This document shows positions 13,301 to 23,523 of a DNA stretch of 64,000 nucleotides, one piece after another; positions within the stretch are counted from its first letter, which is position 1, and each line of letters starts with the position of its first letter. The translations under genes were made by a program, and so were the position numbers. The DNA is taken from NCBI GenBank assembly GCA_021014325.1, contig CM037457.1:7112721-7176720 (forward strand), read 5' to 3'. The stretch is from Plazaster borealis. Lineage: Eukaryota; Echinodermata; Asteroidea; Forcipulatida; Labidiasteridae. The notes beneath the pieces are model-generated. The model ran no database searches. It saw nothing but the letters and a program-made list of their open reading frames with translations, and was not told the origin of the DNA.

Positions 13301-16300
13301 ACCTCCCTCTACTGCTTTTGTTGTTCTTTGGGTGTCGGTGTGGGTACACATTAAGACCGGGGAACTATAACAAAAGAGACAATAGGGTCCCCAGTAGGGT
13401 GAAGGTCAAAAGTTTGAAAGTGTATACCAAACCAATGGGAGCTGTTGCCAAAAAGTTAAAGGCGCTGTACACGTTTGATATAACTACTCAAAATATATAT
13501 TAGCATTAAAACTTATTTGGTAACGAACAACGGGGAGCTGTTGATAAGTAACGTAGTTTTTGAGAAAGAGGTAATTTCTCACTAAAATATTTTAATCTGA
13601 GAAAGACTTCAGACCTGAAGCCTTTTTCAGGCACCTGAAAGCACACAAATTGTGCACAAGGGTGTTTTTTCTTTCATTATTTTCTTGCAACTTCGATGAC
13701 CAATTGAGCCCAAATTTTCACAGGTTTGCAATTTTGTGCATATGTTGGGATACACCAAGTGAGAATACTGGTCTTTAAGTAAATAAACAAACATAAATTA
13801 AATAATTTATATTATGAGTGGGAATGGGCAAATATGAGAAAGATTTGATGTACGTGTGGTTTTTTTTTACCTTGCCTGAGGTCCTGACGCCTTTGCTGAT
13901 GCATAAGAAGACCACGATCCATACAAGAAGGAAGCAAAGAAGTATCTCCCATTGAATTGTACCTACGTTATCAATTGTCTCTGAAAGCTGCAACACTCGC
14001 CGTCTACAAAACACAATTAGCACTCTCCAAAATTATCCTTTAATGAAAAGGCGGGGTTTCTAATGTTTTGGGTTTGTGCTACACATTCAACACATAGAAA
14101 AAATGTGTTTATGAGACGCAACATTAAACAAAGACTGATACCGTACTAAATAATAACCGTACTTGTTCTCCCGTAAGCAAATAATACAACTGTTTTACAT
14201 CAGAAGCAAATTGTCAGCATTTATTTAAACAATTCTCAAATTATACAATTTCTCAGAGCGTAGACTTATAAAACATAAATTGATGTTGTGAGGATATCAA
14301 ACTTTCATCAGTATACACCGTTTTGTGCCATATTATAAGAAAAACCTTCAAGCTGCCGAATTTCAGACGGAAATATTCCCGAGAATGTTCGTATTGCTCG
14401 AAATACAATTATTTATTTGACTGACAAATGTCAATTATAGAGTCTCTTTGTCTTAAATGTTTGTTTAAAATTGAAATCAGTGTCAGATTAATCTTCCACA
14501 AACACCATGTTTCCGGTATTTATTTATGATGTTTGTTACTTCTTTCTGTCGGGAAACAATAATACCTTCTCTAGTGTCAGTTAATTTGGGTATCGGTGGA
14601 TTTTTTTTAAAGGGTGGTTAAAGGTATCGTACACGTTTGGTAATGACTCAAACCAAATATTAGCATAAAAACTTACTTGGTAACAAGCAACGGAGAGCTG
14701 TTGATAGTATAAAACATTGTAGGAAACGACTCCCTCTGAAGTAACGTAGTTTTTGAGAAAGAGGTAATTTCTCACTAAAATAATAAAAACTTCTTGCCAG
14801 AAGTTTTTATTCCTATCTGAAAGCACACAAATTTGTACAACAAGGGTGTTTTTTCTTTCATCATTTTCTTGCAACTTCGATGACCAATTGAGCCCAATTT
14901 TTCACAGGCTTGTTATTTTATGCATATGTTGGGATACACCAAGTGAGAACACTGGTCTTTGATAATTTACCAATAGTGTCCAGTGTCTTTAAAGGATCCC
15001 ATCAGACAAAGGTCTTGCTGGAAAGTCAACCAATGTGTAATGGTGAGATTTAGGTTCAACTTATACATACTCAAAGTACTCTTCGCTGGAAAAGACTACA
15101 CTGTCTCGTCCTGTGTAGTTTGGATTGAGAGGACACGTCTTCAACTCTCCATTAGCTCGTTGGTTACCATCGAAACAGTTTTTGGTGTTGAAGTCAGTGT
15201 GATTACATCCAACCCATGGTAAGGGATTCAAGAATGATGCAAACATGTAGTAGACAGCATAGGAGATGATTATGTTGTAGTACAGGCAGAAGTAGGCGGA
15301 GATCAACACCATGCCAAAACCAATACCTACACAAAGGAATCGGATACACAAAAAAGCACTGCCGAAGTTTATAAATAGTATATTAAAATTTCATTTTGGC
15401 ATAAACCTCGTAGCCCTTTCAAGTGTATTTTTATGTTGCACATAATCAGAATTATTTTGTAAACATTATTTCAAATCCCGGGGAGAGTATTGAAGAAACT
15501 TCTGTGTGGTAGCACTAGAACAATGAAAACTTTGTGGGGTCTTTTGTTCCATTGTGTAAAAGACCCCACAAGGGCCATTCCGGAGCCCACAACCATAACC
15601 GACGCCCCTCCCCCCCCCCGCGCTTTTGATATTAAAAATCTGTTGCCATCCGTTAATTTGTTAATTTAACGCTGTTTTACATCCCTTTTGGTGTGGTTTC
15701 AACAGCAAATTGCAGTATTTTGGAATGACTTTTTTATTGAAAGGGTGGGCTTTCACGACGCGCAGTTTGAAGTTAGCTTGTTTACTTTACAATTCACCTC
15801 GGAATAATGTTGTCTGATGCTCAACATACCTTTGAAGAGTGGACTCATGCGCCATATTGAAATGGCTCCCAGACTACCGAACTGTCCAAAAGACATCTCA
15901 AGGAACATCAGTGGATAGCCAACTACTATAAGCATGATCAGATATGGGAACAAAAACGCCCCTGGGAAAAAAGCAACAGAAAACAAAGATAATCTATTAT
16001 TCACTGACCGTTTTCACTACCGGTATACTGAACAAAAACCCGTAATAGTGTCATCGCTATTTTTATTTTCAAGAGCAGTTCAGGTGGTCGATTACCAGTG
16101 AGCCCCAAGACGGTCCTTGCCTGGTATAGTTTCCTTAAGGTATAGGACGCGCAGTCTATTTTTTAGTAGAGCAGCTAATTTTATTTTCAGGAGCAGATTT
16201 TTTTCAAGAGCACTTATTTTTTGTTTTCAAGAGCAGTTATTTTAAATTTTTAAGAGCAGTTATTTTTTGTTTTCGAGAGCAGTTATTTATATTTTCAAGA

Positions 16301-19300
16301 GCAGTTGTTTTTATTTTCGAGAGCAGTTATTTTAATTTTGTTTTAGCTGCTCTTGAAAATAGAAATAACTGCTCTCACAAATAAAATAGACGACCTGGCA
16401 AAATCTCTCGACACGAAAAGCCAAACAGACTTAGTTATTTTAGACTTCAGCAAGGCGTTCGACACTGTCCCCCACCATCGACTCCTGTTTAAACTCAAGA
16501 ACATCGGCATTAACAACAGCCTCCTGGAGTGGATCAACATCTCTCTCACTACCAGGCATCAGAGAGTCCTCCTGGAAGGGGAATCATCAGGTGAATCTTC
16601 AGTAACCTCCGGAGTACCCCAGGGGACAGTGTTGGGCCCCTTGCTGTTTCTACTCTACATCAACGACCTCCCAGACGCAGTTTCATCACAAGTAAGGCTC
16701 TTTGCTGACGATTGCATTATGTACAAGGAAATTAAATCATCCGAAGACCAAGACCTTCTTCAAAAAGACGTCGACTCACTCTGCATATGGGAAAACACAT
16801 GGCAAATGTCTTTCAACGCTTCGAAGTGCTTCACTATGCATGTCACTCATATAAAACCAAACCAATGACCAGGGAATACATCATGAACGGCAAAGGTCTC
16901 CAAACAGTCAAGCATCATCCTTATTTAGGGGTCGAAATCAGCAATGATCTGAACTGGGCTTGTCACATCAAACAAACTGCAAACAAAGCCAATAAGATGC
17001 TTGGGCTACTGCGTAGGAACATCCATTCCTGGAGCAAAGATGTTAAGGACATTGCCTATAAGACCCTTGTCCGCTCAAGGCTGGAATACTGCGGAGGTAT
17101 CTGGGACCCTTTCCATGAAAACAACAAGATGACCCTGGAGATTAGTTCAACGTCGGGCAGCCCGCTTCGTCCTGAACAACTACAACGGCAGAGAAAGCGT
17201 CACCAACATGCTGTCTGACCTCCAGTGGGAATACTTGGAAGAGCGGCGTACCAGACTTCGCCTCACTGCCATCTATAAAGAGGTTCATCACATCACCCCT
17301 CAAAACATCCAGCTTCAGAAACCCAGCAACATCACTACAAGACAAAATTCAGGGCCGCACATCATAATAACCCCATCATTCAACAAGACATGCTACCAGT
17401 ATTCAATGTACCCTAGAACAGCCAGAGAATGGAACATCCTACCACCAAATACCCGTGCAGCACCAGACATCATCTCCTTTAAATCCAGTTTGGCTGACAT
17501 AAACCTAAAGGAACTTGTTGGGAAGGCGCATTTTAAAATTTAATCTATATTATCTTCCCATCACACTGACCCCGTGCGTGATAACCAGCCAACAGAAGCA
17601 GAAGTATGGCGCTACGGGCTTTCTCGTAAACTGCATACAGAGTTGCAGAATTAAAACATATCCCGGATACGGAGTCTGAGTAACAAATACATTTAATACT
17701 GATCTATTAAAATCGATTTCACCTAAGATAATAACTTGCCCCTGGGATTTTTTGACTAGTGATTTGTATGCCTTCAAAGGGAATCTCGGTTGTGAAAACT
17801 AATCTATACGTACGAACTACATAATATACTTAACACGTTACTTCCTGAAATAAGTATAAGTAGCCTCCATAATTACCAAAGTAAGGATTAAGAAAACAAA
17901 CACTTTAATGTAACGTTACACAGCGCATCAACATTATCCAATCTGGCAAAATAATGGAGGTACGGTGCCCCTAAAGGGACAGGTAAAAAAATTAACCTGG
18001 AAAAATAAGCAGAGAATATATTTCGTTCCCTCGAAATTATGATTTCGTCCCCTATAAATATTATTTCGTTCCCTATTTTTTGAGGGGACGAAAACGTCTT
18101 TCGAGGGAATGGAATAAGTTATATCAAGGGACCAAAATGTCGAAATAGTTGATCTCGTGTGTAGCCCTTGCAATGCCATTTTATTATCAAGAATTTACTT
18201 CATATCTGTATACAGTTCTTTACTTTGGACGCCGAAAACTCAACGCTCCATACCTGCTTATTCAATTTAACCCACGAAATAAAATACTATTAAAATACTA
18301 TAAAATTTTATTAGGAATTGGGAGGGATAAAGAAAGTAGGGCATTTTGCACCTCAACCCCGTAGCACCGCTCCAGTGCACCTTAAACAACTCCACTTTGA
18401 CCCGAGTCGGGTGCATTTTGTACGAGTGCATTGTCATTTTCACCCATCATTGAGTACAACATTGAAAGAAACTCCTGGCAGTATGCTGCAATGAACAAAA
18501 GGTGCTGTGTCTGCTTTGGCTACCTTGAAATTTGAATGACGCGTTGTTCAACCCTGCCTAGATTAAAGTTACCTATGTGTACTCACTGGCATGAGAGCCA
18601 ACTTTGGCAGGGGGACGCCCATACGCTTATAGCCTACAACAATTTATCGTGTGTAGTGTTATAATGCATCCACTGAAGAGGTTTTTTTCATAGACTGTTT
18701 GCATAACTGTTCAAGTTAAAAACACCCAAAATAAGTTGCATTTAAGTTCGATTTCCATACGAAAAAACAAATATTTTAAAGCACGACATAGGGTTGCTAC
18801 AAAACACCAACAACAAAACACATTGATCAACCAACCATGAAGGTTCAACCAGGGGGAGGGGGGGGGGCGGACACGGAAAAAGAAAAAGGCGCCATCAACG
18901 TTGATACTCGTCTTATTCATGAGTCGAATCTCTATTCATGCAGTCAGGTCACAGCAATACAGCGCTCTGATTGGTCCCAGGCTTCATACCAGGAAACGCA
19001 GCCTGTGTGTGTTACCCTGACTGCTTGGTATACCATACCAACACACACAAACTCCGGACGCCGACTGGTCCACACATGAAACCGATAACGGAAGTTACTA
19101 TTTAATTCGAACGTTACATTTTGAAAATCATAAAAATCGATTGGGTAGAATGGGTGATTTTTTTTTAAAAACTTCACAATGTTAGAAAACTATATAAATT
19201 AAACAATAACTTGAAAAATCTCAGGGGTAGAATGGTCAAATTGTTCACTTCCGTCGCGTTTTTTGACACTGTTTTAGGGGTGTCGAAATTTTCGTTCAAA

Positions 19301-21915
19301 GCAATATTATACGTTGATTAACGGTATGGTACTGTTGTCTGGCCATGCACCTGATGTTGGAGGGACGAATGCATTTCCAAAATAGTCTTGTCTAAATATT
19401 TGTCAAATATTTGCATTTTATTCTACTCCAAAAAACCTGACAAATAACTATACATATATAATTGGTAAAATACTGCCATACTTTTATCTAATTTAATCCA
19501 TTCGTGTTAGTGTAAAATTTAAGCACCCCTATTTTTTTTAATGGTACGTTCACACAGCATCGGGGAAAGAATTGCGCAATATCGTGTCCGCCCCCCCCCC
19601 CCTGGGTTCAACAATGAGATCACGTTTTCGCTTGTGTGTGTGGGTGTGCATTACAGTCCGGTGCACCCCATGTAAACCTATGGATACCTTTTTCGATCTT
19701 ACTTTATTGTAATCCTTGTGGTGTGTAGTAAATGAAAATTGGTGTTCCCAAAATTAAATATTGTTCCATGGGGTCCTTTGGCGGCCATCTTGGCGGCCAT
19801 CTTGGATTTCCGACGAAAATCTATATCAGTCATAACTTTTGAACTAGACATCACACAGAGACAAATGAACCCATTTTAAGAAATATCTTATATCAGGAAT
19901 CAAAAGAGATGGTTATTTTTAGGATTAAACAAGTTGGATGCATGACAACTTGCAAAATATGAAAAAATCAGTAGAATCTACACTCAAAATTTTACAAAAT
20001 ATCATTCTATGTGGCATTTTTAATAAATAAACATCTTTTAAAAATCAGTGTTGTCGATCTTGCATTCAGTTTAAAGCCTAAGAAGTACTCTTTAATTTGA
20101 TACCAAGATGAATGTTCTCAGAAATAAAATATAACAGTGGCGGCTGTTTATTATAACATGATTTCCCAAGTGTACCTATAGCGTTAGTTTCAAGTGGCCT
20201 AAAAACTGGGCTTTCTGATGAAAAGTCAACTATACTACTTCAAACTGTTAAAAACCACTGAATCTTGTAAATTTGCTTGAACGTTGGTCAAGTGGTGCTA
20301 CATGCCTGCTGGATCCGTTTTGAATATATTCCTGCATAAGTTATACCTGCTTACAATTATATTTGTACGGAGCCCCTAAAGGGACAGGTAAAAACAATTG
20401 AAAGGTAAACAATTTTTTTTTTTTTTCGTTCCCTCGAAATGTTATGGAATGGAATAACGAAATGTTATTTCGAGGGATCTAAATAATATATTATTTCGAG
20501 GATAATTCGTTCCCTCGGAATAATTGAGCGGATAAAGATAAGATGCATTCTTGGCAACAAAGGGGCTATCAATCATTCTGCTGGGCGTTGTATTATTTGT
20601 TTCGCTAATTTAGAAAAGTCAGCGAAATACAACCTGATGTGGTTGTAAGAAAATTCGGAAAAGATGCACTAATAAAATGCCTGACGGCATCCGTATATGC
20701 GGACAGTAATACGAGTGCGGATGACCTACGCACAGGTAGTACCGGGCGTTGTGCTCAGTGTGATACACAAATTACGCACAGTATACGTGTGGGTTTATGC
20801 AGTCTTTTTCGGAGTCTTTTTCTAACCTTGAGCAAGGCTACATAGGGCCTACCCCGGGTGTAATACGATTTCCCGAACTGTGAAAAGTTTCGTGTTAAGC
20901 TGCATGAAGATCAGTAATGCGTAATCACACACCACAGGGTTTTAATGAAAACCACCACAATGTTTAGAGTGGAGATCAATTGTGTTCTTTTTTGTTTACG
21001 TTTACACCGATTTATAAGATTAAATGTAAAGTATATTACGAAAGAAACAACAATTGAAATATGTTTGCTTGTTTATATAGGCCTATGAAACAATTATGGT
21101 TTAAAAAAAATCACTTTAAAAAAGAAACTTTTGGCAGCGGTGGGATTCGAACCCACGCCATCGAAATGACTGGTGCCTAAAACCAGCGCCTTAGACCGCT
21201 CGGCCACGCTACCTCGTCGATGTATGGAGGTTACAGCTAGCCTCCGTAACTGGTGTCCCGTTTGAAAGGAAACGACTAGACGGTGATACCTTTAACATAA
21301 TGTTATACAGTCGCAAGAGTGTACTTGGTTGTGCTCAATGTGACTACTACAAAATTGTTTCTAAGTTATTCTGAAGAATTGTTGAAGTTCATTGTTTCCG
21401 TTGCTTGTCCTCGTTTAAAATGTATTGAAACTATTTTTAAATCTTCAATATTGTACATTAATGTTTATTTCCTTCTTGTACAAAAGAAAATGAAATTGTG
21501 ATCTTCGTGCAAGCAATTAAATAAGCGACTCTAAAGGCCTAGCTCCAATTTCACCGAAAAAATGAGAATGAATAAAATAAAAAGGTTCAAAGTTGACGTG
21601 TATAATCATAAAGTCTCTTGAAGCTTTCAAAATTCACGAGATTGTAAGCCTTGACGAATAGTGTGTAAACATGTACAACACTGAAAACTAAAAATAAATG
21701 CTTTTGTCCGTAATGTGTCAGTAAACACATAGACATTATTTGTTGTTATTGGATACGTATAAAACAAGACTACACAGTTTACCTCCTCCATTGGAGTAAC
21801 ACAGGTATGGGAATCTCCACACGTTGCCCAATCCAATGGAGTAACCCATGGTGGAGAGGATGAAGTCCAGTTTCCCTCCCCATTTACCCCGCTTTGCGTC
21901 ATCATCATCCCCCAT
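4358..21915 (-). CDS. SLC6 Na+/Cl--dependent amino-acid/neurotransmitter transporter, 13 exons, 588 aa
   Basis: Exons in transcript order (minus strand): 21915-21783, 15961-15830, 15326-15071, 14003-13871, 13224-13090, 12796-12717, 11754-11630, 10086-9971, 9577-9437, 8301-8202, 7025-6925, 6545-6375, 4501-4358. Phases join cleanly to 1767 nt including the TAA. The start ATG follows an in-frame TGA and has A at -3 and G at +4. The product is a 12-TM LeuT-fold symporter. Visible landmarks are TM1 [10 protein letters not shown], an extracellular loop 2 with a Cys pair and NHT/NYT glycosylation sequons, TM6 [12 protein letters not shown] then [11 protein letters not shown]8 GLDSQF (sodium-site region) and the C-terminal SPEWGPAL typical of the family. 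The length is normal, but the cytosolic N-terminus is only about 12 residues. TM6 and TM7 look most like glycine/proline transporters; the substrate is inferred, not proven. Intron 7 has an apparent GA donor and intron 11 a GC donor. Confidence 0.93.
4612..4908. mobile_element. Foldback MITE (family C), GGGACAGGTAAA ends
   Basis: The left end (ACGGAACCCCCTAAGGGATC, then GGTAAAG) and the reverse complement of the right end (CCCATAAAGGGACAGGTAAA) form imperfect terminal inverted repeats. The interior has repeated CCCTCGAAAT blocks and a TTG-rich tract. Related copies lie at about 17957-18140 and 20367-20535. It sits just upstream of SLC6 exon 13, inside intron 12 (4502-6374). Confidence 0.65.
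5525..6104. mobile_element. 580-bp inverted-repeat element built of TTTTCAAGAGCAG repeats
   Basis: The outer ends match as inverted repeats: AGTACCATCGCTATTTTATT on the left and, read from the right end inward, AGTACCATTGCTATTTTATT. Each arm contains several copies of a 20-25-bp unit, TTTTCGAGAGCAGTTATTTT. Inner arms also pair (CGGTTTTACCGC with GCGATAAAACCG). It is non-coding and lies in SLC6 intron 12. The same unit recurs at 16040-16400. Confidence 0.75.
7176..7217. repeat. Perfect 19-bp inverted repeat (hairpin)
   Basis: The arm CCATTGATCTCTATTATAT is followed by a four-base loop TGAG and the exact reverse complement of the arm. It lies in SLC6 intron 10 (7026-8201), just upstream of exon 11 in transcript terms. 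No function is evident. Confidence 0.9.
7682..8022. mobile_element. Diverged TTAA-type MITE (family A relative)
   Basis: It shares with family A the block AGCTCAATTGGTCATCGAG, a terminal CTTACCAATAGTGAACAG and a final CCTTTAA. The interior is strongly diverged. Its left boundary is uncertain. It lies within SLC6 intron 10. Confidence 0.5.
8335..8780. repeat. Minisatellite, about 40-45-bp unit, SLC6 intron 9
   Basis: About ten degenerate tandem copies of a unit containing CCATTTACCACAAGATATTC and ACATTGATCTATCAGATATC. Unit length varies because of internal deletions. Copies abut directly with no unique spacers, so this is not a CRISPR array. Confidence 0.85.
8838..9229. mobile_element. TTAA-type MITE (family B), near complete
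   Basis: It has terminal inverted repeats AAAGGGACTGTATATACG at the left and, read inward from the right, AAAGGGATTATATACGTTTG. The left flank is TTAA; the right flank has decayed to TTATA. It carries the shared interior blocks ACTTGGTAAGAAGTAC and CAATATCTCAAAAACGCTAC. It lies in SLC6 intron 9 and is non-coding. Confidence 0.8.
10975..11480. repeat. Minisatellite, about 71-bp unit x about 7, SLC6 intron 7
   Basis: Direct head-to-tail copies of a unit containing GGCCTATCTGGTTGTTAGTT and GATATTGGGTTTATTGGTAA. The first five copies are nearly identical and the last two are diverged, a pattern of recent local amplification. It lies in the same intron as the apparent GA-AG splice site. Confidence 0.92.
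12145..12536. mobile_element. TTAA-type MITE (family B), complete
   Basis: It is flanked on both sides by TTAA, with terminal inverted repeats AAAGGGTTGTATACGTTTGG and its approximate reverse complement ending in ATACAATCCTTTAA. Interior blocks match the copy at 8838-9229. TTAA target duplications are the hallmark of piggyBac-type insertion. It lies in SLC6 intron 6. Confidence 0.85.
13457..13775. mobile_element. TTAA-type MITE (family A), 3'-truncated
   Basis: It begins TTAAAGGCGCTGTACACGTT and continues with the family interior (ACTTATTTGGTAACGAACAA, then AGTAACGTAGTTTTTGAGAA). It ends at ACTGGTCTTTAAG without the right terminal repeat seen in the copy at 14622-14994. It lies in SLC6 intron 4. 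Confidence 0.75.
14622..14994. mobile_element. TTAA-type MITE (family A), complete
   Basis: TTAA is present at both edges (GGTTAAAGGTATCG at the left, TGTCTTTAAAGG at the right). Terminal inverted repeats are imperfect. An internal palindrome centred on ACTTCTTGCCAGAAGT is visible. It is non-coding and lies in SLC6 intron 3; the interior is nearly identical to 23149-23523. Confidence 0.88.
16040..16352. repeat. Cluster of TTTTCAAGAGCAGTTATTTT units
   Basis: About ten copies of a 20-25-bp unit, closely related to the arms of the element at 5525-6104, run directly into the LINE fragment at 16353. The last units are inverted (CTGCTCTTGAAAATAGAAAT), so the cluster is partly a foldback. Confidence 0.8.
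16353..17543 (+). pseudogene. Broken non-LTR retrotransposon (CR1/Jockey-like), reverse transcriptase to C-terminus
   Basis: The first open stretch carries the reverse transcriptase core: motif [13 protein letters not shown], motif [14 protein letters not shown] and catalytic LFADDC. The thumb follows in another frame ([12 protein letters not shown], later [14 protein letters not shown]). The C-terminal stretch with [12 protein letters not shown] is back in the first frame. Two frameshifts, near 16855 and near 17145, break it. The apurinic endonuclease domain is missing, so the copy is 5'-truncated as is usual for LINEs. It lies in SLC6 intron 1 in antisense orientation to the gene and cannot encode an active enzyme. 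Confidence 0.92.
17957..18140. mobile_element. Foldback MITE (family C)
   Basis: It begins ACGGTGCCCCTAAAGGGACA then GGTAAA, with inverted blocks TTCGTTCCCTCGAAAT and TTTCGAGGGAATGGAAT, and ends near AAGGGACC. Same family as 4612-4908 and 20367-20535. Confidence 0.65.
20367..20535. mobile_element. Foldback MITE (family C)
   Basis: It starts ACGGAGCCCCTAAAGGGACA then GGTAAAAA, with several CGTTCCCTCGAAAT and ATTTCGAGGGAT blocks in opposite orientations. The right terminus is poorly defined. Confidence 0.65.
21118..21123 (-). terminator. RNA polymerase III terminator of tRNA-Leu
   Basis: Six consecutive T residues on the minus strand, 8 nt past the tRNA discriminator base. This matches the standard pol III stop signal of four or more T. 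Confidence 0.8.
21132..21213 (-). tRNA. tRNA-Leu, anticodon UAG (codon CUA)
   Basis: The 82-nt class II tRNA reads on the minus strand. The acceptor stem GGTAGCG pairs with CGCTGCC, with one G-U, and the discriminator base is A. The A box is TGGCCGAGCGG and the B box GGTTCGAATCC. The anticodon stem is CTGGT/ACCAG with loop TTTAGGC, giving anticodon TAG. There is no intron and the CCA tail is not encoded, as expected in eukaryotes. A run of six T at 21123-21118 follows within about 10 nt and is a pol III terminator. The gene lies inside SLC6 intron 1 on the same strand. All arms pair, so it looks functional. Confidence 0.96.
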
Positions 21916-22468
21916 TTTCTCTGTCGATAACGGTGACTTTCAAGCGGATGTCTAAAACGATCACTGCGTTGTACCATTCGTAACCCGTCAAAGCTGGTAT
22001 AATGAGGTTTGTCATGAATGCACTTGATATAACCATGGTCGAAGTTTCATGTTGATTTTAGGACGGCGTGCTCATTGAACCTTGAACATAACAATAGATC
22101 CGAATTTTGTTGATCTTTGCTTGTCCCAATGCTTTCACTCCGTGCCATTATAATATCAAATCACTTTGAAAAAGGCCACAAATTGTTGTCCGTGTCTGCA
22201 CACAACAGTTTGATAAATTGATATTTTGTTTTGAAGGTTTTTACGGCCGAATAAAACTAGTAGGCCCATAGGCCTAGTCTATGCCGCCTTTTCTTTTTTC
22301 CCCCTTTTTTTTTGGGGGGGGGGGGGCATATTTTACTCCAAATCCCGCCTGACCTATACTTGGGCTTTTTAAACAATGGCACACATCAGCCCGATATCAG
22401 TATATGCCATGGCACCCAAGCTGTTTACCATTCCCTTTCACCAGAAAGGTGACTTATAGTTGTTATAC

Positions 22469-22649
22469 TATAGACCTTTATCATGGTGCTGCCATCTTGA
22501 TTTTCTCCCATTCAAATCAATGTAACCAAACCGAGGCTGGAAGAAGAAACAGTCTGGTTCCTTTTTGTATAATGAATATTAGCATTCATTGCTAGGTATT
22601 GGATACAGGGAACATGACCAAGATGGTGGCAGCATGGTAAAGGTCTATA
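22469..22649. mobile_element. TA-type MITE (family D), TATAGACCTTTA ends
   Basis: Terminal inverted repeats of about 35 bp: TATAGACCTTTATCATGGTG at the left and, read inward from the right, TATAGACCTTTACCATGCTG. TA at the edges is consistent with Tc1/mariner-type insertion. A second copy with the same interior lies at 51147-51326. Confidence 0.88.
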
Positions 22650-22679
22650 GTGGCCCTTAAGGGACATCACACATAGGCT

Positions 22680-22840
22680 AGCATATTCGCAAAAATTATC
22701 GATGTCGCAAATATCAATGCAAACATCTTTGCGAAAATCTTTGCAAATATTTGCAAAGTCGCAAATATCTTTGCAATATCTTTGCAAATTAATAATTTGC
22801 GATAATGTGCAAAGATATTTGCGATACTAGCGACATACTG
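22680..22840. repeat. Degenerate TTTGCAAATAT/TTTGCGA-rich repeat
   Basis: About ten close, imperfect copies of a 10-14-bp motif (TCTTTGCAAATATTTGCAAA and variants), some in inverted orientation. It lies between the two divergent gene starts. Confidence 0.75.
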
Positions 22841-23148
22841 TTTAGTACTGACTGAATCAATAGCTTTGTGAAGAAAAGCTATGCGGTAACATTATTTACA
22901 ATTATTTACCTATGCATTTATTTGTGTAGTGTGGCACAGGGGAAGGAGGCCGGTATTGCATAGGGAAAACTGTCCCCCAGAGATTCTGTCCCCATGGGAA
23001 ATACTTTGGCCGAATGAGGATGATTCAAAAGAGGGCGCTATCAGAAGGCTATCTGCCACACCGGAAACAATCTTGAGAAATGTTTCCGTCTAGGCTACAG
23101 AAGGAATTTAGGGATGGGACACCTCGAATTGAATGTTAAAGTTAACAT

Positions 23149-23523
23149 AAAAGGTATCGTACACGTTTGGTAATGACTCAAAACAAATATTAGCATAAAA
23201 ACTTACTTGGTAACAAGCAACGGAGAGCTGTTGATAGTATAAACCATTGTAGGAAACGACTCCCTCTGAAGTAACGTAGTTTTTGAGAAAGAGGTAATTT
23301 CTCACTAAAATAATAAAAAAACTTCTTGCAAGAAGTTTTTATTCCTATCTGAAAAAACACAAATTTGTACAGCAAGGGTATTTTTTCTTTCATCATTTTC
23401 TTGCAACTTCGATGACCAATTGAGCCCAAATTTTCACAGGCTTGTTATTTTATGCATATGTTGGGATACACCAAGTGAGAACACTGGTCTTTGACAATTT
23501 CCAAACGTGTTCAGTGCCTTTAA
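23149..23523. mobile_element. TTAA-type MITE (family A)
   Basis: Same interior as 14622-14994, with the perfect 24-nt palindrome whose core is ACTTCTTGCAAGAAGT. The left flank has lost the TTAA; the right end is CAGTGCCTTTAAA. Confidence 0.85.

Larger units (their letters stand above)
15962..21782. other. SLC6 intron 1
   Basis: This 5.8-kb intron separates the first coding exon from the second. It contains repeat clusters, a broken LINE on the opposite strand, two family C MITEs and a tRNA-Leu gene, all listed separately. The stretch 18150-20360 shows no recognisable gene; it contains short G/C homopolymer runs and unassigned AT-rich sequence. Confidence 0.7.

Noticed and set aside
16353..17543. 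Reverse transcriptase frame considered as a host gene or domesticated RT.
   Set aside because: Two frameshifts, 5' truncation and position antisense in an intron all fit an ordinary dead LINE copy.
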